Origin: Streptomyces tauricus
GTDB taxonomy: Bacteria; Actinomycetota; Actinomycetes; Streptomycetales; Streptomycetaceae
DNA: 64,000 bases
Direction of reading: 5' to 3'
Assembly (NCBI RefSeq): GCF_014650955.1
Contig: NZ_BMVY01000011.1
Location: 1 to 64,000 of the forward strand
Shown here piece by piece: positions 1 to 9,800 of this stretch. How positions within the stretch are numbered: position 1 is the stretch's first letter; every line of letters starts with the position of its first letter. Position numbers and translations under genes: made by a program. The notes beneath the pieces are model-generated. The model saw nothing but the letters and a program-made list of their open reading frames with translations. It made no database searches and had not been told where the DNA came from.

Positions 1-35
1 GGTCCGGCGGACCCGGGCCCCGGGTCCGCCGGACC
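1..35 (+). terminator. Strong hairpin, probable terminator of the upstream gene
   Basis: Bases 1-16 (GGTCCGGCGGACCCGG) are perfectly complementary to bases 20-35 with a 3-base loop, giving a 16-bp all-matched stem at the window edge. There is no T-run, which is common for Streptomyces terminators. It probably ends a gene lying before the window. It could also insulate the secretion locus that starts at 120. Confidence 0.6.
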
Positions 36-119
36 GGCCGCCGTCCGCACCCACCGCCCCACCCGGCCCACCGGGCCGCCCGTACCCCCGTCCGGCACCC
101 AGCAGCAGGAGATCGTCCC

Positions 120-587
120 ATGGCCGGTGAAAAGGCCGACGTCAAGCATTTCGACCTCAAGCAGATGGAGAACTTCCGGGACAACGAGGTGCAGCCGGTC
201 TACACGGCGGCCAAGAAGCACCGCGAAGAGGGCGACGGATCCACCATCCGCCCGCTCGGCCACCTCGTCGACGGGCACACCACCCCGGACAACCTCGACC
301 AGAACCAGCAGCTCCTGCGCATCGGCAAGATGGCCACCGAGCCCCTGGTCTCGGGACCGAAGCTGATCGAGGGCGTCCGCACCACCGCGGAGGCCATCGA
401 CAAGCTGCTGGGCGACCAGATGGATCTCTTCAAAGAGCTGAAGGAAGCCCTCTCGGACACCATCGAGGAGGCCAACAAGACCAAGAACAAGAACCTGGAC
501 GCGATCGACGCGCAGACCCTGCTGCAGACGTTCGAAGAGGTCGACACCCTCACGGCCGGCGGCACGGAAGAAGAAGACGAGGACTGA
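120..587 (+). CDS. Small helical type VII secretion-associated protein
   Basis: A 155-residue acidic, Lys/Glu-rich protein predicted to be mostly helical, with no signal peptide and no membrane segment. It opens the locus that carries an AAWKG protein, a YbaB-like protein, a WXG-type protein and a giant WXG-headed protein, so it is most likely a small partner or chaperone of type VII secretion substrates. The start ATG at 120 follows AGGAGA at a spacing of about 8. The C-terminus is a run of acidic residues (EEEDED). I do not recognise a catalytic motif and the exact family is uncertain. The assignment rests on helical character, size and position, not on a diagnostic motif. Confidence 0.6.
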   Translation: MAGEKADVKHFDLKQMENFRDNEVQPVYTAAKKHREEGDGSTIRPLGHLVDGHTTPDNLDQNQQLLRIGKMATEPLVSGPKLIEGVRTTAEAIDKLLGDQMDLFKELKEALSDTIEEANKTKNKNLDAIDAQTLLQTFEEVDTLTAGGTEEEDED

Positions 588-709
588 CCCCGCCTGTGCC
601 GGCGGTGGCCACGACCAGCCGGCGCGCTCCGTAAGACACCCACGCCCGCGCACCCGTACGAAGAAACGGTGTGCCGGTGCGGACGACAACCGACCAGAAA
701 GGGCGCCCG

Positions 710-3700
710 GTGGCCGATCGCTACGACCCCAACTCCGGCACCAACCTCGACAAGTTCGACAACGCCGGCGACCCGTCGAGTGACGTCTGGGCCACCCTGG
801 TCAAACACATCACCGGTTATCCGGTGCCGGACCGCAGCACCATCTTCGACACGCTCCGCTCCGACCACGGCGGCAAGCTCTTCCGGATGGACATCAAGGA
901 GCGCAGCCTCAGCCTGATGGTCAAGGACTCCGGGTTCCTGACCAACACCGGCGAGGACTACGACATCTTCTTCTTCGACGGCGGCAAGAAGACGAAGATC
1001 ATGCAGGCCCGGATCGTGTTCGAGGGCCGCGTGAAGGCCGGCGAGGAGATCATCTTCGCCGGTCCCGGCTCCGACAACGTCAATGACGCGCAGGTCCGTG
1101 AGGGCAACGAGTTCACGGACTACAACAAGGACAAGATGTCCACCATCCCGCTCGCCCGGTACATGAACGGGCCGCGGACGGCGCTCCTGGAGCTGCTGAG
1201 GGGCGGCACCCAGAACGCCCGGTTCAGCAACCTGAGCGTGGGCGGCAGCGACGCGGTGGACCTGAACTCCTTCAACCGGACGGGCGAGTCCTTCGACTAC
1301 GCCGCCAAGTTCTTCCGGGACCACCAGGTGGTCCTGAAGGACTGGGAGGACCGTTTCAGCAAGGATGACGCCAGCTGGAAGGGCGAGGCCGCGGAAGTCT
1401 TCCGCAGCCTGCTGAAGAAGATCCGCGAGAACTACGACGCCTACATCGAGACCTTCGACTCCTCGGCCGGCACCGGCGACGAGACCGGCACCGGCAACAC
1501 GGTGTACTCGCGCGCCCTGTCGCTCGGCCGCAAGTACCTGGAGGACTCCGCCAGCAAGCTGCTGGAGGCCTGGCTGGCCTGGGCGAAGTCCCCGTACTAC
1601 GACCCGCACCAGGTGCTGCGCTACGTCCTGGACGACCTCGCCCAGTGGGTGGACGCGAACAACGTCGCCAAGACGAACATCACGTCCACCAGCAACCGCT
1701 ACACCACCACCGTCCGGCACAGCCCGCAGGGCGGCTTCACCCAGACGCACCCCGAGTACGGCGACCTGACCGACATCGCCAACTGGGCCAAGGTCGGTGA
1801 CAAGGCGGTCAAGGTCTGGAGCCAGGGCGTCGAGGACTACCTGAGCAAGCCCGCCGCCACGGTGCAGTCGAACCTGAACAACCACTTCCTCGAACTCGGC
1901 GAGGACTTCGCGGACAACGTGCCCAAGCCGAAGTCGACCAGCACGGCCTCGGAGGAGTACGAGGAGAAGAAGGCCGAGGAGGAGAAGGAGGAGATCAAGA
2001 GGCAGAACGAGGAGAACAAGAAGTACCAGGACGAGCTGCGGGAGGAGCAGAACCGGCAGCGCGAGGAGGACAAGAAGTACCAGGAGGAGCTGCGTGCCGA
2101 GCAGGAGAAGCAGCGCGAGGAGGACAAGAAGTACCAGGACGAGCTGCGGGAGGAGGCGAACAAGCAGCGCGAGGAGGACAAGAAGTACCAGGACGAACTC
2201 CGCAACGAGCAGAAGGCGGAGCAGGAGGAGGCCAAGCGTGAGGCCGAGGAACTGCGCAACGAGCAGAACCAGCAGCGCGACGAGGACAAGAAGTACGCGG
2301 ACGAGCTCCGCGAGGAGCAGAAGCGCGAGCAGGAAGAGGCCAAGCGCGAGGCCGAGGAGCAGGCCAAGGAGGTGCAGGAGAGCCTCGGAGGCATCAACGA
2401 CCCCAACAATCCGGCCAACCAGCAGAACCTGGACAGCCTCGACGACCTGCTGAACCAGAACAACCCGGTCACCACCGAGAGCCTTGGCGACCTCGGAGAC
2501 ATCAACGGCAACGGGAACGGCGAGGGCAACGGCAACGGCGAGACCGACCTGGGGCCGGTCACCTCGAACCTCGGTAACCTCGGCTCGCTGAACTCGCTCA
2601 AGTCCCCGACCGGCGGCAACACCCAGGCCGACGGCGGCAAGCTCACCACCGACTTCCCGGACGGCAGCACCACCTCGTTCGACCCCGACACCGGGACGCT
2701 CACCACCACGTCCCCGGACGGCAATGTCACCACGCAGGACCTGGGTGACGGTCTGAAGGTGACCAACCCGGACGGTTCGGTGACGTCGCTGGGTGACGAC
2801 GGGAAGCTGACGACCACGTTCCCGGACGGTACGACCCAGACCGTGGACCCCACGACCGGCCAGGCGATCACCACCAACCCGGACGGCACCACCACGACGA
2901 CCGACCTGGGCAGCCTCACCGACCTCAACGGCACCGCCAACGGCGACGGAGTGCTCGACGGCCCGACCGGCGCCAGTACGCAGCTGAACAACGCCGGTGA
3001 CCTGACCACCGACTTCCCGGACGGCAGCACCACCTCGTTCGACCCGGACACCGGGACGCTGACCAGCACCTCGCCGGACGGCAATGTCACCACGCAGGAT
3101 CTGGGTGACGGTCTGAAGGTGACCAACCCGGACGGTTCGGTGACGTCGCTGGGTGACGACGGGAAGCTGACGACCACGTTCCCGGACGGCACCACCCAGA
3201 CCGTCGACCCGTCGACCGGCCAGGCGACCACTGTCGACCCGGACGGCGGGACGACGACCGAGAACCTCGGCAACCTGGGCAGTCTCAACAGCCAGAACAG
3301 TCAGAACAACCTCAACGACCTGAACAACCTGAGCGATCTCAACGACCTGAACGATCTGAACGACCTCAACAACGACGTGACCACCGAGTCGCTCGGCAAC
3401 CTCGGGGACCTCAACGCCGACCAGTCGGCCCTGGAGACCCCGACCGGCGGCGAGGTCCAGCTCGACGACAGCGGCGACTTCCTGACCACGTTCGCGGACG
3501 GCGGCTCGTCCACGTTCGACCCGGACAACGGCATGCTCACCACCACCGACGCCGACGGCAACACCCAGACCGTCGACCTCACCCACGGCGCACGGGTCGC
3601 CAACCCGGACGGGTCCTTCACCACCCTGGACAACGGTCAGCTGACCACCACGTTCCCGGACGGCAGCAAGCAGGTCATCGACCCGGACACCGGTATCGCC

Positions 3701-4402
3701 ACCGTCACCGACGCGCAGGGCAACACCGAGAAGGTGGACCTGCACGACCTGAACTCGTCGAACAACGACAGGTCGAGCGTCCTCGACGGGCTCGGAGACC
3801 TCAACGGCGTCGGAGACATCGACGGGCTGGGCGGGGGCGGCGGGGGCGACGGCACCACGTCCCGCGACGTACCGCTCTCCGAGCTGAACCTCGGCGGCGG
3901 CGGTACAGGACTCGGGTCCACCGGCGGCGGCCTCTCCGGGTCGGACTCCCTGTCCTCGGACTTCAGCTCGTCCGGTGTCGCCCCCCTCTCCGACAGCACG
4001 GCCTCCCCGCTCGGCGCCGCCACCGCGGCGGCCGCCGCGGGCGGGACCCCCGGCGCCCCCGGGACGCCCGGCAGCCCCGGTATGCCGATGGGTGGCGCGG
4101 GCGGCATGGGCGGCGGCGCCGAGAAGGGCAACGGCGAGCGGGTGCGCTCCGTCCTGGTCGACGCGGCCGAGGAGAGCGAGCGCCGCAACCGCCGGCGGCG
4201 CAGCCCGTGGAACCGGCAGGAGGACAGCGACACGTTCCTGGCCCCGGCCTCCCGGGTCAACACCACCGGCGGCGGTGGCGACTCCACCGAGGAGGAGCAG
4301 GAGCCGGGCCGCAGGGCCACCAGCTCCGTCGACTACCTGGACGAGGACGCGGACGTGTGGGGCACCGAGGAGGGCGGCACGCCGGCCGTGATCGGACGGT
4401 GA
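710..4402 (+). CDS. AAWKG-type (WXG-like) repeat protein, putative type VII secretion substrate
   Basis: The N-terminal ~430 residues include a helical segment with a SWKGEA motif (near base 1376), the variant of the WXG turn seen in proteins named AAWKG family. A highly charged coiled coil follows (bases ~1960-2390), built from a repeating QREEDKKYQ-type unit of about 17 residues. Next come three beta-type repeats rich in FPDGS and NPDGS (bases ~2640-3720), and a Gly/Ser/Pro-rich C-terminal tail. The GTG at 710 has AGAAAGGG about 6 bases upstream and is preferred. An in-frame GTG at 671 would add 13 residues and lacks a clear ribosome site. No signal peptide is seen, which fits type VII export. 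It is probably co-transcribed with the preceding gene 120 bases upstream. The role is unknown; the rod-plus-repeat layout suggests a structural or surface protein rather than an enzyme. Confidence 0.75.
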   Translation: MADRYDPNSGTNLDKFDNAGDPSSDVWATLVKHITGYPVPDRSTIFDTLRSDHGGKLFRMDIKERSLSLMVKDSGFLTNTGEDYDIFFFDGGKKTKIMQARIVFEGRVKAGEEIIFAGPGSDNVNDAQVREGNEFTDYNKDKMSTIPLARYMNGPRTALLELLRGGTQNARFSNLSVGGSDAVDLNSFNRTGESFDYAAKFFRDHQVVLKDWEDRFSKDDASWKGEAAEVFRSLLKKIRENYDAYIETFDSSAGTGDETGTGNTVYSRALSLGRKYLEDSASKLLEAWLAWAKSPYYDPHQVLRYVLDDLAQWVDANNVAKTNITSTSNRYTTTVRHSPQGGFTQTHPEYGDLTDIANWAKVGDKAVKVWSQGVEDYLSKPAATVQSNLNNHFLELGEDFADNVPKPKSTSTASEEYEEKKAEEEKEEIKRQNEENKKYQDELREEQNRQREEDKKYQEELRAEQEKQREEDKKYQDELREEANKQREEDKKYQDELRNEQKAEQEEAKREAEELRNEQNQQRDEDKKYADELREEQKREQEEAKREAEEQAKEVQESLGGINDPNNPANQQNLDSLDDLLNQNNPVTTESLGDLGDINGNGNGEGNGNGETDLGPVTSNLGNLGSLNSLKSPTGGNTQADGGKLTTDFPDGSTTSFDPDTGTLTTTSPDGNVTTQDLGDGLKVTNPDGSVTSLGDDGKLTTTFPDGTTQTVDPTTGQAITTNPDGTTTTTDLGSLTDLNGTANGDGVLDGPTGASTQLNNAGDLTTDFPDGSTTSFDPDTGTLTSTSPDGNVTTQDLGDGLKVTNPDGSVTSLGDDGKLTTTFPDGTTQTVDPSTGQATTVDPDGGTTTENLGNLGSLNSQNSQNNLNDLNNLSDLNDLNDLNDLNNDVTTESLGNLGDLNADQSALETPTGGEVQLDDSGDFLTTFADGGSSTFDPDNGMLTTTDADGNTQTVDLTHGARVANPDGSFTTLDNGQLTTTFPDGSKQVIDPDTGIATVTDAQGNTEKVDLHDLNSSNNDRSSVLDGLGDLNGVGDIDGLGGGGGGDGTTSRDVPLSELNLGGGGTGLGSTGGGLSGSDSLSSDFSSSGVAPLSDSTASPLGAATAAAAAGGTPGAPGTPGSPGMPMGGAGGMGGGAEKGNGERVRSVLVDAAEESERRNRRRRSPWNRQEDSDTFLAPASRVNTTGGGGDSTEEEQEPGRRATSSVDYLDEDADVWGTEEGGTPAVIGR
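2641..3290 (+). repeat. Two near-identical 360-bp in-gene repeats (a third, diverged copy follows)
   Basis: The sequence starting GACTTCCCGGACGGCAGCAC recurs at 2651 and 3011, a period of 360 bp (120 residues). Long stretches around 2755-2830 and 3115-3190 are identical or nearly so. A third, clearly diverged copy begins near 3481. The encoded unit is a short beta-strand repeat with DFPDGS, TSPDGN and TNPDGS steps. The near-identity of the first two copies points to recent duplication or gene conversion. The repeat makes this spot prone to copy-number change and to assembly errors. Confidence 0.8.
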
Positions 4403-4610
4403 GCACGGGGGAGGGCCGGTGCGATCGCCGCGGGGACCTTCGTGACCACTACGAGGCCCTTCATGACCACCGCGGAGACCGGCGGGATCGCTGTCGGGAC
4501 CGGCGCGACCACGGGGGAGAGACGAATGCCACCCCTTCCCGGCTTCCGCGAAGCGGCCCTCACCAGGCAAGATCAGTGGGGGAGTTGCCGACGAGAAGGG
4601 CGGGGCGGGC

Positions 4611-5066
4611 GTGACGGAACCGCTGGAGAAGCGACTGGAGAAGGCGATGGCCGAACTCCAGGCCGCCCAGGAGGCGGTCGCGCGCACCGAGCGCGAGCTG
4701 CGCCAGGCGTCGTTCGCGGTGCTCTCCTCCGACCGCGCGGTCCGCGCCACCGTGGGCCCGCAGGGTGAGCTGACCGGGATCGAGTTCCTGGAGAACAAGT
4801 ACCGCGACATGTCCCACCAGGAGCTGTCCGCCAGCGTCCTGGAGGCGGCGAACGCCGCACGCCTGAAGATGAACAAGCACGTGATGAAGGCGATGGCACC
4901 CTTCGCCGAGCCGAGCGCCGACGTGCCGGAGCTGAAGGGCTTCGAGTTGGACTGGGAGCGTATCTTCGGCCCCGAGGTGCTGCGCGAGGACGACGAGGAC
5001 ACGGCACGCGAGGTCGAGGCCGCCCCCGGCTGGCGGGACGCGCTCGGCGAGGACGGGGAGGACTGA
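4611..5066 (+). CDS. YbaB/EbfC-like protein (EspL-type), type VII locus
   Basis: A 151-residue protein with a long N-terminal helix (about residues 1-30, EKRLEKAMAELQ...), then a short beta-sheet segment (RATVGPQGELTGIEF) and a C-terminal helix. This is the order of the YbaB/EbfC fold known for DNA-binding dimers. In mycobacterial ESX loci a YbaB-like protein (EspL) accompanies secretion genes, so its place between an AAWKG protein and a WXG protein fits a chaperone or ESX-associated role better than general nucleoid work. This is inference from context. The start is GTG at 4611. The stop lies 2 bases before the next gene, so the two are probably translationally coupled. The last ~30 residues are acidic. 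Confidence 0.75.
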   Translation: MTEPLEKRLEKAMAELQAAQEAVARTERELRQASFAVLSSDRAVRATVGPQGELTGIEFLENKYRDMSHQELSASVLEAANAARLKMNKHVMKAMAPFAEPSADVPELKGFELDWERIFGPEVLREDDEDTAREVEAAPGWRDALGEDGED

Positions 5067-5068
5067 CC

Positions 5069-5446
5069 ATGGGACAGCGCTACTACGTCGACCCGCAGCG
5101 CATCGAGGCCCTGGCGGGGCAGCTCGAGGAGATCGGCGCCCTCACCAGGAGCATGACCGAGGAGTTCTTCGACGAACTGGCCCCCACGGTCAGGTGGCCC
5201 GGCACGGAGGGCGAGTTCGCCGAGAAGGCCAAGCCCCAGGAGCAGAAGGAGCGGCAGACCACCAAGGACACCATGATGTCCATCCGCGACGCACTGGTGG
5301 GCATCACCGACGCCACGGTCAGCCAGGTCCGGCTGATGAAGAACACCCGTGACGCCAATATCGAGGACATCGAGCAGAACAACAGGGAAATCGACACCCA
5401 TGGGCTGGACGGCAACAGCGGCCCGGGCGGGCATGGTCGCCGCTGA
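5069..5446 (+). CDS. WXG100-like small secreted protein
   Basis: A 125-residue helical protein. The first half (YYVDPQRIEALAGQLEEIG) is typical of ESX-type helical hairpin partners. The turn reads RWPGTEGEF, a WxG motif in the expected place. The C-terminus is Gly-rich and flexible. It begins 2 bases after the YbaB-like gene, with GGAGG about 8 bases before the ATG. It probably pairs with another helical hairpin protein, perhaps the N-terminus of the giant protein that follows, as in other split WXG systems; the pairing is inference. It has no signal peptide and is shorter than the enzymes around it. Confidence 0.7.
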   Translation: MGQRYYVDPQRIEALAGQLEEIGALTRSMTEEFFDELAPTVRWPGTEGEFAEKAKPQEQKERQTTKDTMMSIRDALVGITDATVSQVRLMKNTRDANIEDIEQNNREIDTHGLDGNSGPGGHGRR

Positions 5447-5459
5447 CCTCCGCACCGAA

Positions 5460-5492
5460 GGCCGCTCCCGCGTCATGATGCCGGGAGCGGCC
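5460..5492 (+). terminator. Hairpin between the WXG gene and the giant gene
   Basis: GGCCGCTCCCG (5460-5470) is exactly complementary to CGGGAGCGGCC (5482-5492) with an 11-base loop. It starts 14 bases after the WXG stop codon and about 105 bases before the giant gene. It may end or attenuate the upstream transcript, so the giant gene could have its own promoter in 5493-5596. No T-run follows. Confidence 0.5.
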
Positions 5493-5596
5493 GCTCCGTC
5501 CTGCCCGAACGCCGCGCGAGCCTGCCCTGACGGCGCGCCAGGCGACCCGAACGGCACACCAAACAGCCCGGACGGCGCACAGGGTGGTGGCCCCCG

Positions 5597-6830
5597 GTGA
5601 GCATGATGGCGTCGCCCGAGGTCAACGCGATGCTCTTCATCCTCACCGGGGAGAAGCTCATCGACGCCGACGAGGACCTGGCCTTCGAGAGCCGCCGGCC
5701 CTACTCCGGTCTCGGCCGCAAGCTCGACCGTGTCTCGTCGCTGATCGAGAAGTCGATCCACGACATCGCCGAGGTCATGCCCGACGACCTCTCCAAGTCG
5801 TACGCCAAGGCGATGGGCATGCTCATCGACGACGGCGGCAAGAACTACCTGCGCGAGTTCGCCGACCAGCTCGACAAGATCGCCGAGGGCCGCCGGAAGA
5901 CCTCCATGGACATCATGGAGTCCAAGTGGCAGGTCATCGCCGAGGTCATCCGGCTGCTCATCGAGATCGCCATCTATCTGGCGATGTCCTTCTTCACCGG
6001 CGGCGCCTCAGCGAGCCAGATCATGCTGGCCAAGCTGCGCAGCCGGTTCATGATCCTCACCACGCTCAGCCATCTGCTCCAGCGGCTGCACCTGGCGCCC
6101 TCGCTGACCGAGGCGTTCGCCGAGGCGTTCACCACCTTCGCGGTGCGGCTCGCGATGATGAACTTCGCCCCCAACGGCCGCCGCCCCGACGGGTTCGACT
6201 GGAACGACATCCTCAAGTCCGCCGCCTTCGGTGCCGCTGCGGGCTTCTTCACCAGTGTTTTCGACCAGTTCGCGAAAGACATCGTCAAGGCCTTCGACAA
6301 GAACTTCCTGAAGAACGGTCCGGATCTCGACTTCAAGAACGGTCCCAACTTCAACAACCCCCCGAAGCTCGACTACAACAACGGGCCGAACCCCAAGCCG
6401 AACCCCGACCCGGGTCCCGGCCCCGGCTCCAAGAACGACAATCCGCCGGTCGACAGCCCCGGCCCCAACCCGAACCTGAACAGCCCGAACCTCACGAACA
6501 AGAACTCCTTCTCGTTCCGGTTCAACCCGGCGTCCTTCAAGAACAACACCAGCCTGTGGCGCAACAACCAGATCCTGAAGCACAACGCCGACCGTCCGGG
6601 CGCGCTCGCCGGGCACTACGGCCTCAAGGGCACCGCCGACTTCCTCGCCGCCGGCGCAGGTGAGGCGGTCGCGGAGATCCTGATCAAGGGCGCCTTCGAC
6701 GGCGACTGGTCCACCAGCTGGTCGACGTTCGTCGGCGCGGGCGTCAGCAGCGCGGTCGAGGGCGGGCTGTCGTCCACTGCCGTCAACAGCGGCGCCGAAC
6801 TGCGCAACGCCATCGAGAAGTTGCGCAACC
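5597..6830 (+). other. WXG100-like helical N-terminal domain of the giant protein
   Basis: Residues 1-~400. The first ~130 residues are long helices (GLGRKLDRVSSLIEKS, KSYAKAMGMLIDDGGKNYL, RKTSMDIMESKWQVIAEV). A hydrophobic segment follows (IRLLIEIAIYLAMSFFTGG), then Ala/Gly-rich helices that resemble a membrane-active region. This matches the plan of large type VII substrates that carry a WXG-like hairpin as the export signal. The hydrophobic stretch may be buried in the hairpin rather than a true membrane anchor. Confidence 0.65.
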
Positions 6831-9800
6831 AGCCGCCCACCGTCTCCGGCGGCAACACGGACTCGGACACGCGGGACTCCGACGGTGACACGCGCTCCCG
6901 CGGCGACTCGGACAGCGCCGACGGCCCCTCGAACACGGACACGTCGGGCTCCTCGGGTTCCTTGGGCTCCTCGAATTCCTCCGGTGGCGGAGCCACGCGC
7001 AACTCGCCCCCGGCCGTCTCCCAACAGAACACCGGCACGGGAGACTTCACCGGGGACTTCACGGGAAGCGACCTGCCTCCGCCCTATTCGGTCGGCGACC
7101 CGCCCCCGTACAGCAGCGTGAACCCGCCGGCGTACGCGCCGGGCCCGATGCCCGTGACCGCCGCGGAGAACGAGTTGTGGCAGCAGGTCCACAACGGTTC
7201 CCCCGAGGTCCGCGAGCAGGCCCTGCGCGATCTCGCCCAGCTGCGCGGCTCCCAGCCGCCGGGCGCCGCCGAGATCGGTGTCCGCGACAATCTGCACGGC
7301 AACCTGTCGCAGCTGCCCGAGGTCCGCGTGATCCCGGCCGGGAACAGCCCCGCCGCCCAGATCGACGCCGACGAGGTCCGCCGCGCCCTCGACGGTTTCG
7401 GCACGCCGGTCACGGTGGACAACCCCGCCACGCTCGACAACCGCGCCACGCTCGACAACTCCGTCGCGCTCGACAACTCCGTCGACCTGGACGGTGCCGC
7501 CCCCGCACCCTCGCCGGAGAACCCGGTCGTCAACTCTCCGGAGAACGACGTCCAGAACGTCCCGGAGAGCAACCTCCAGAACTCGCCGGAGAGCAACCTC
7601 CAGAACTCGCCGGACGTGGTGGCCGAGCGCGGCGACAGTATGGCGGAGACACCGGGGCAGGGGACCGCCGGTCCCGTCGCCGCCAACGGCCCCACGTCCA
7701 GTGCCCCCGGCACCGGCACGGGCACCGGCACCGGCACGGGCACAGGCGCGGGCAACAGCACCGGTACGAGCAACAGTGCCGGCTCCGGTACCGGTACGGG
7801 CAACAGCGGTGGCGCCCGGCCGGGGGGCGCCCCCGGCGCCGGAAGCACTCAGAACCCCTCCGCCACTCAGTCCCAGGGCACGCGTGACCCGGGCGGCACG
7901 ACCTCGGTGGACGGATCGCAGTCCTCGACCGACAACGACTCGCAGATCTCGACGGACGACGGGCCGCAGGTCACGACGGACAGCGGCCCGCAGATCTCGA
8001 CGGACAGCGGCCCGCAGGCCTCGCAGTCGTCGGAGTCCAGCACCTCTCCGGAGACCGTCAACTCGGCCGACACACCTGTCACTTCGGACTCCGCCGAGAA
8101 CACCCCCACCCCGGACGCCGACATCACCACGGCGCCCCCGAAGGTGAGTACCACCGGCTCGTACGCCGACACCGGCGATGTACGTGACCTGGATGGCCCG
8201 CGTGATGTGAAGGCAGGTCCCACCGCCGTCACGAGCCCCGAGGCAACCCAGGCACCGCCGTTGACGATCGTGGTCTCGGAGGCGCCGCCGCCGGGGGAGG
8301 GGGCGCCGGAAGCGGCCGAGCTGCTGGACGGGGCCGGGGTCGACCGGGCCGTCGTGCTCGGGCCGGCGGTCGCGCCGGACGGGACGGGCCGTCCGGTACG
8401 GGCCGCCGTCGAGCTGACCCGCGAGGGTCCCGGCGCCCCGGTCCGGGTCCGCCCGCTCGCCGGTCCGCCGCCCGCCATGACGACCGACGGCACCTCGGAC
8501 ACCGCGGTCACCCCGGACACCGACTTCCCCGGCGCGAACGTGCTGCTGCCGCTCGCCGACGCGCTCGGCGCGGCCCCCTCCACGACCTCCGGCCCCGCCC
8601 CGCAGGCCGGCGCGACGACCGACAGCGACCCGGCGCCCGCCCCGGCCGCGCGCCCCAAGCTGGTCTCGGAGGTGACGACCGGCCTGAACGGCAACGGGGT
8701 CGGTCCGCACTCCACGGACACCGCTCCTCCCGTCACGGCCAAGCTCGCCGACCTGTCCCGTCCCTGGACCGAGACGGCCACGGACCTGCACCTGGAGTCG
8801 GGCAACGGCGACACGACCGGCGGACAGGTCAACGGCCTCGGCGGCGGACGCGGACCCGGCGACGGCGGCACCCCGCCGCCGCCTCCGCCCACCACGTCCT
8901 CCGATACGTCACCCACCCCGTCACCCACCACGTCGGACAGCACCCCCGTGACGCCCCCGGTGATGGCGCCCGTGGCACTGCCCGCGGTGCTCCCGCCGAC
9001 CGGGCGCATCGTCGCGCGGCCCGGGAACGCGTCGGCGGTCACCACCCTGGACGGCCACACGATCCCCCTCGCCCAGCTGCGCCGCCTGGTGCCGAACTCG
9101 GCGGTGAAGCCTCAACCGGGGCGTGCCGTGCAGATGTTGACCATCTCGCAGGACCCGGCCGAGGACGGCACGGCGCACGGTGCGGCGCGTCGCGCGCTGC
9201 TCGGCCAGGACACCTTCCGCGGTGTGCGCACCACCTCCGTCTCCCCCTCCCCGGCTCCGGACACCGCCGCGGAGCCGCCCCTCCGGCGTACGGTGTTCAC
9301 CGGCCCGCCGACCGCACTGCCCGGCTCGGGCACCGAGCGCGGCGCCGACTACTTCGCGGGGCACGGCACCCCTCGTACCGTCACCCTCGGCACCGACGAC
9401 GCGGCCCACCCCACCGTGAAGGTCAGCGGTGTGCAACTCGGTGAAGTGCTCAACTCCTGGGCGCAGGACGGCGATCAGGACCGGCCCCTGGTGCTGTTCT
9501 CCTGCGAGACCGGGCGGCAGCCCGAGATCGCGGGACTGCCCGTGGCACAGCACGTGGCGAACCGCACCGGGCGGCAGGTGTACGCGCCGACCACCGAGGT
9601 GGGCACGGCCAGGGACGGGGACGGCAACGTCCGCGCGGTGCTCACCGAAGGCCCGGACGGGCCGGGAAGGTGGCGGCTGTTCACCCCGGAGCCCAGCGGC
9701 ACCGACCTGGACGATCTGGCCCGCGCCGCCGGTCTGCACGCGGGCCCGGAACCGGCCGACGCCTTCGCCCGGGCCCGTACCCTCCAGCAGATCCGCACCC

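Noticed and set aside
4442..4768. Small + strand open frame between the AAWKG and YbaB genes
   Set aside because: It overlaps the better supported YbaB-like gene in another frame and is Gly/Arg-rich without a ribosome site.
200..5761. A 1,853-residue open frame on the - strand
   Set aside because: It is antisense to the secretion locus, codes repeats of Val/Leu/Arg from codon-position shadows, has no ribosome site and no family likeness.
7707..7805. Gly/Thr repeat in the giant gene as a CRISPR or regulatory repeat
   Set aside because: It is an in-frame low-complexity linker with no spacers.
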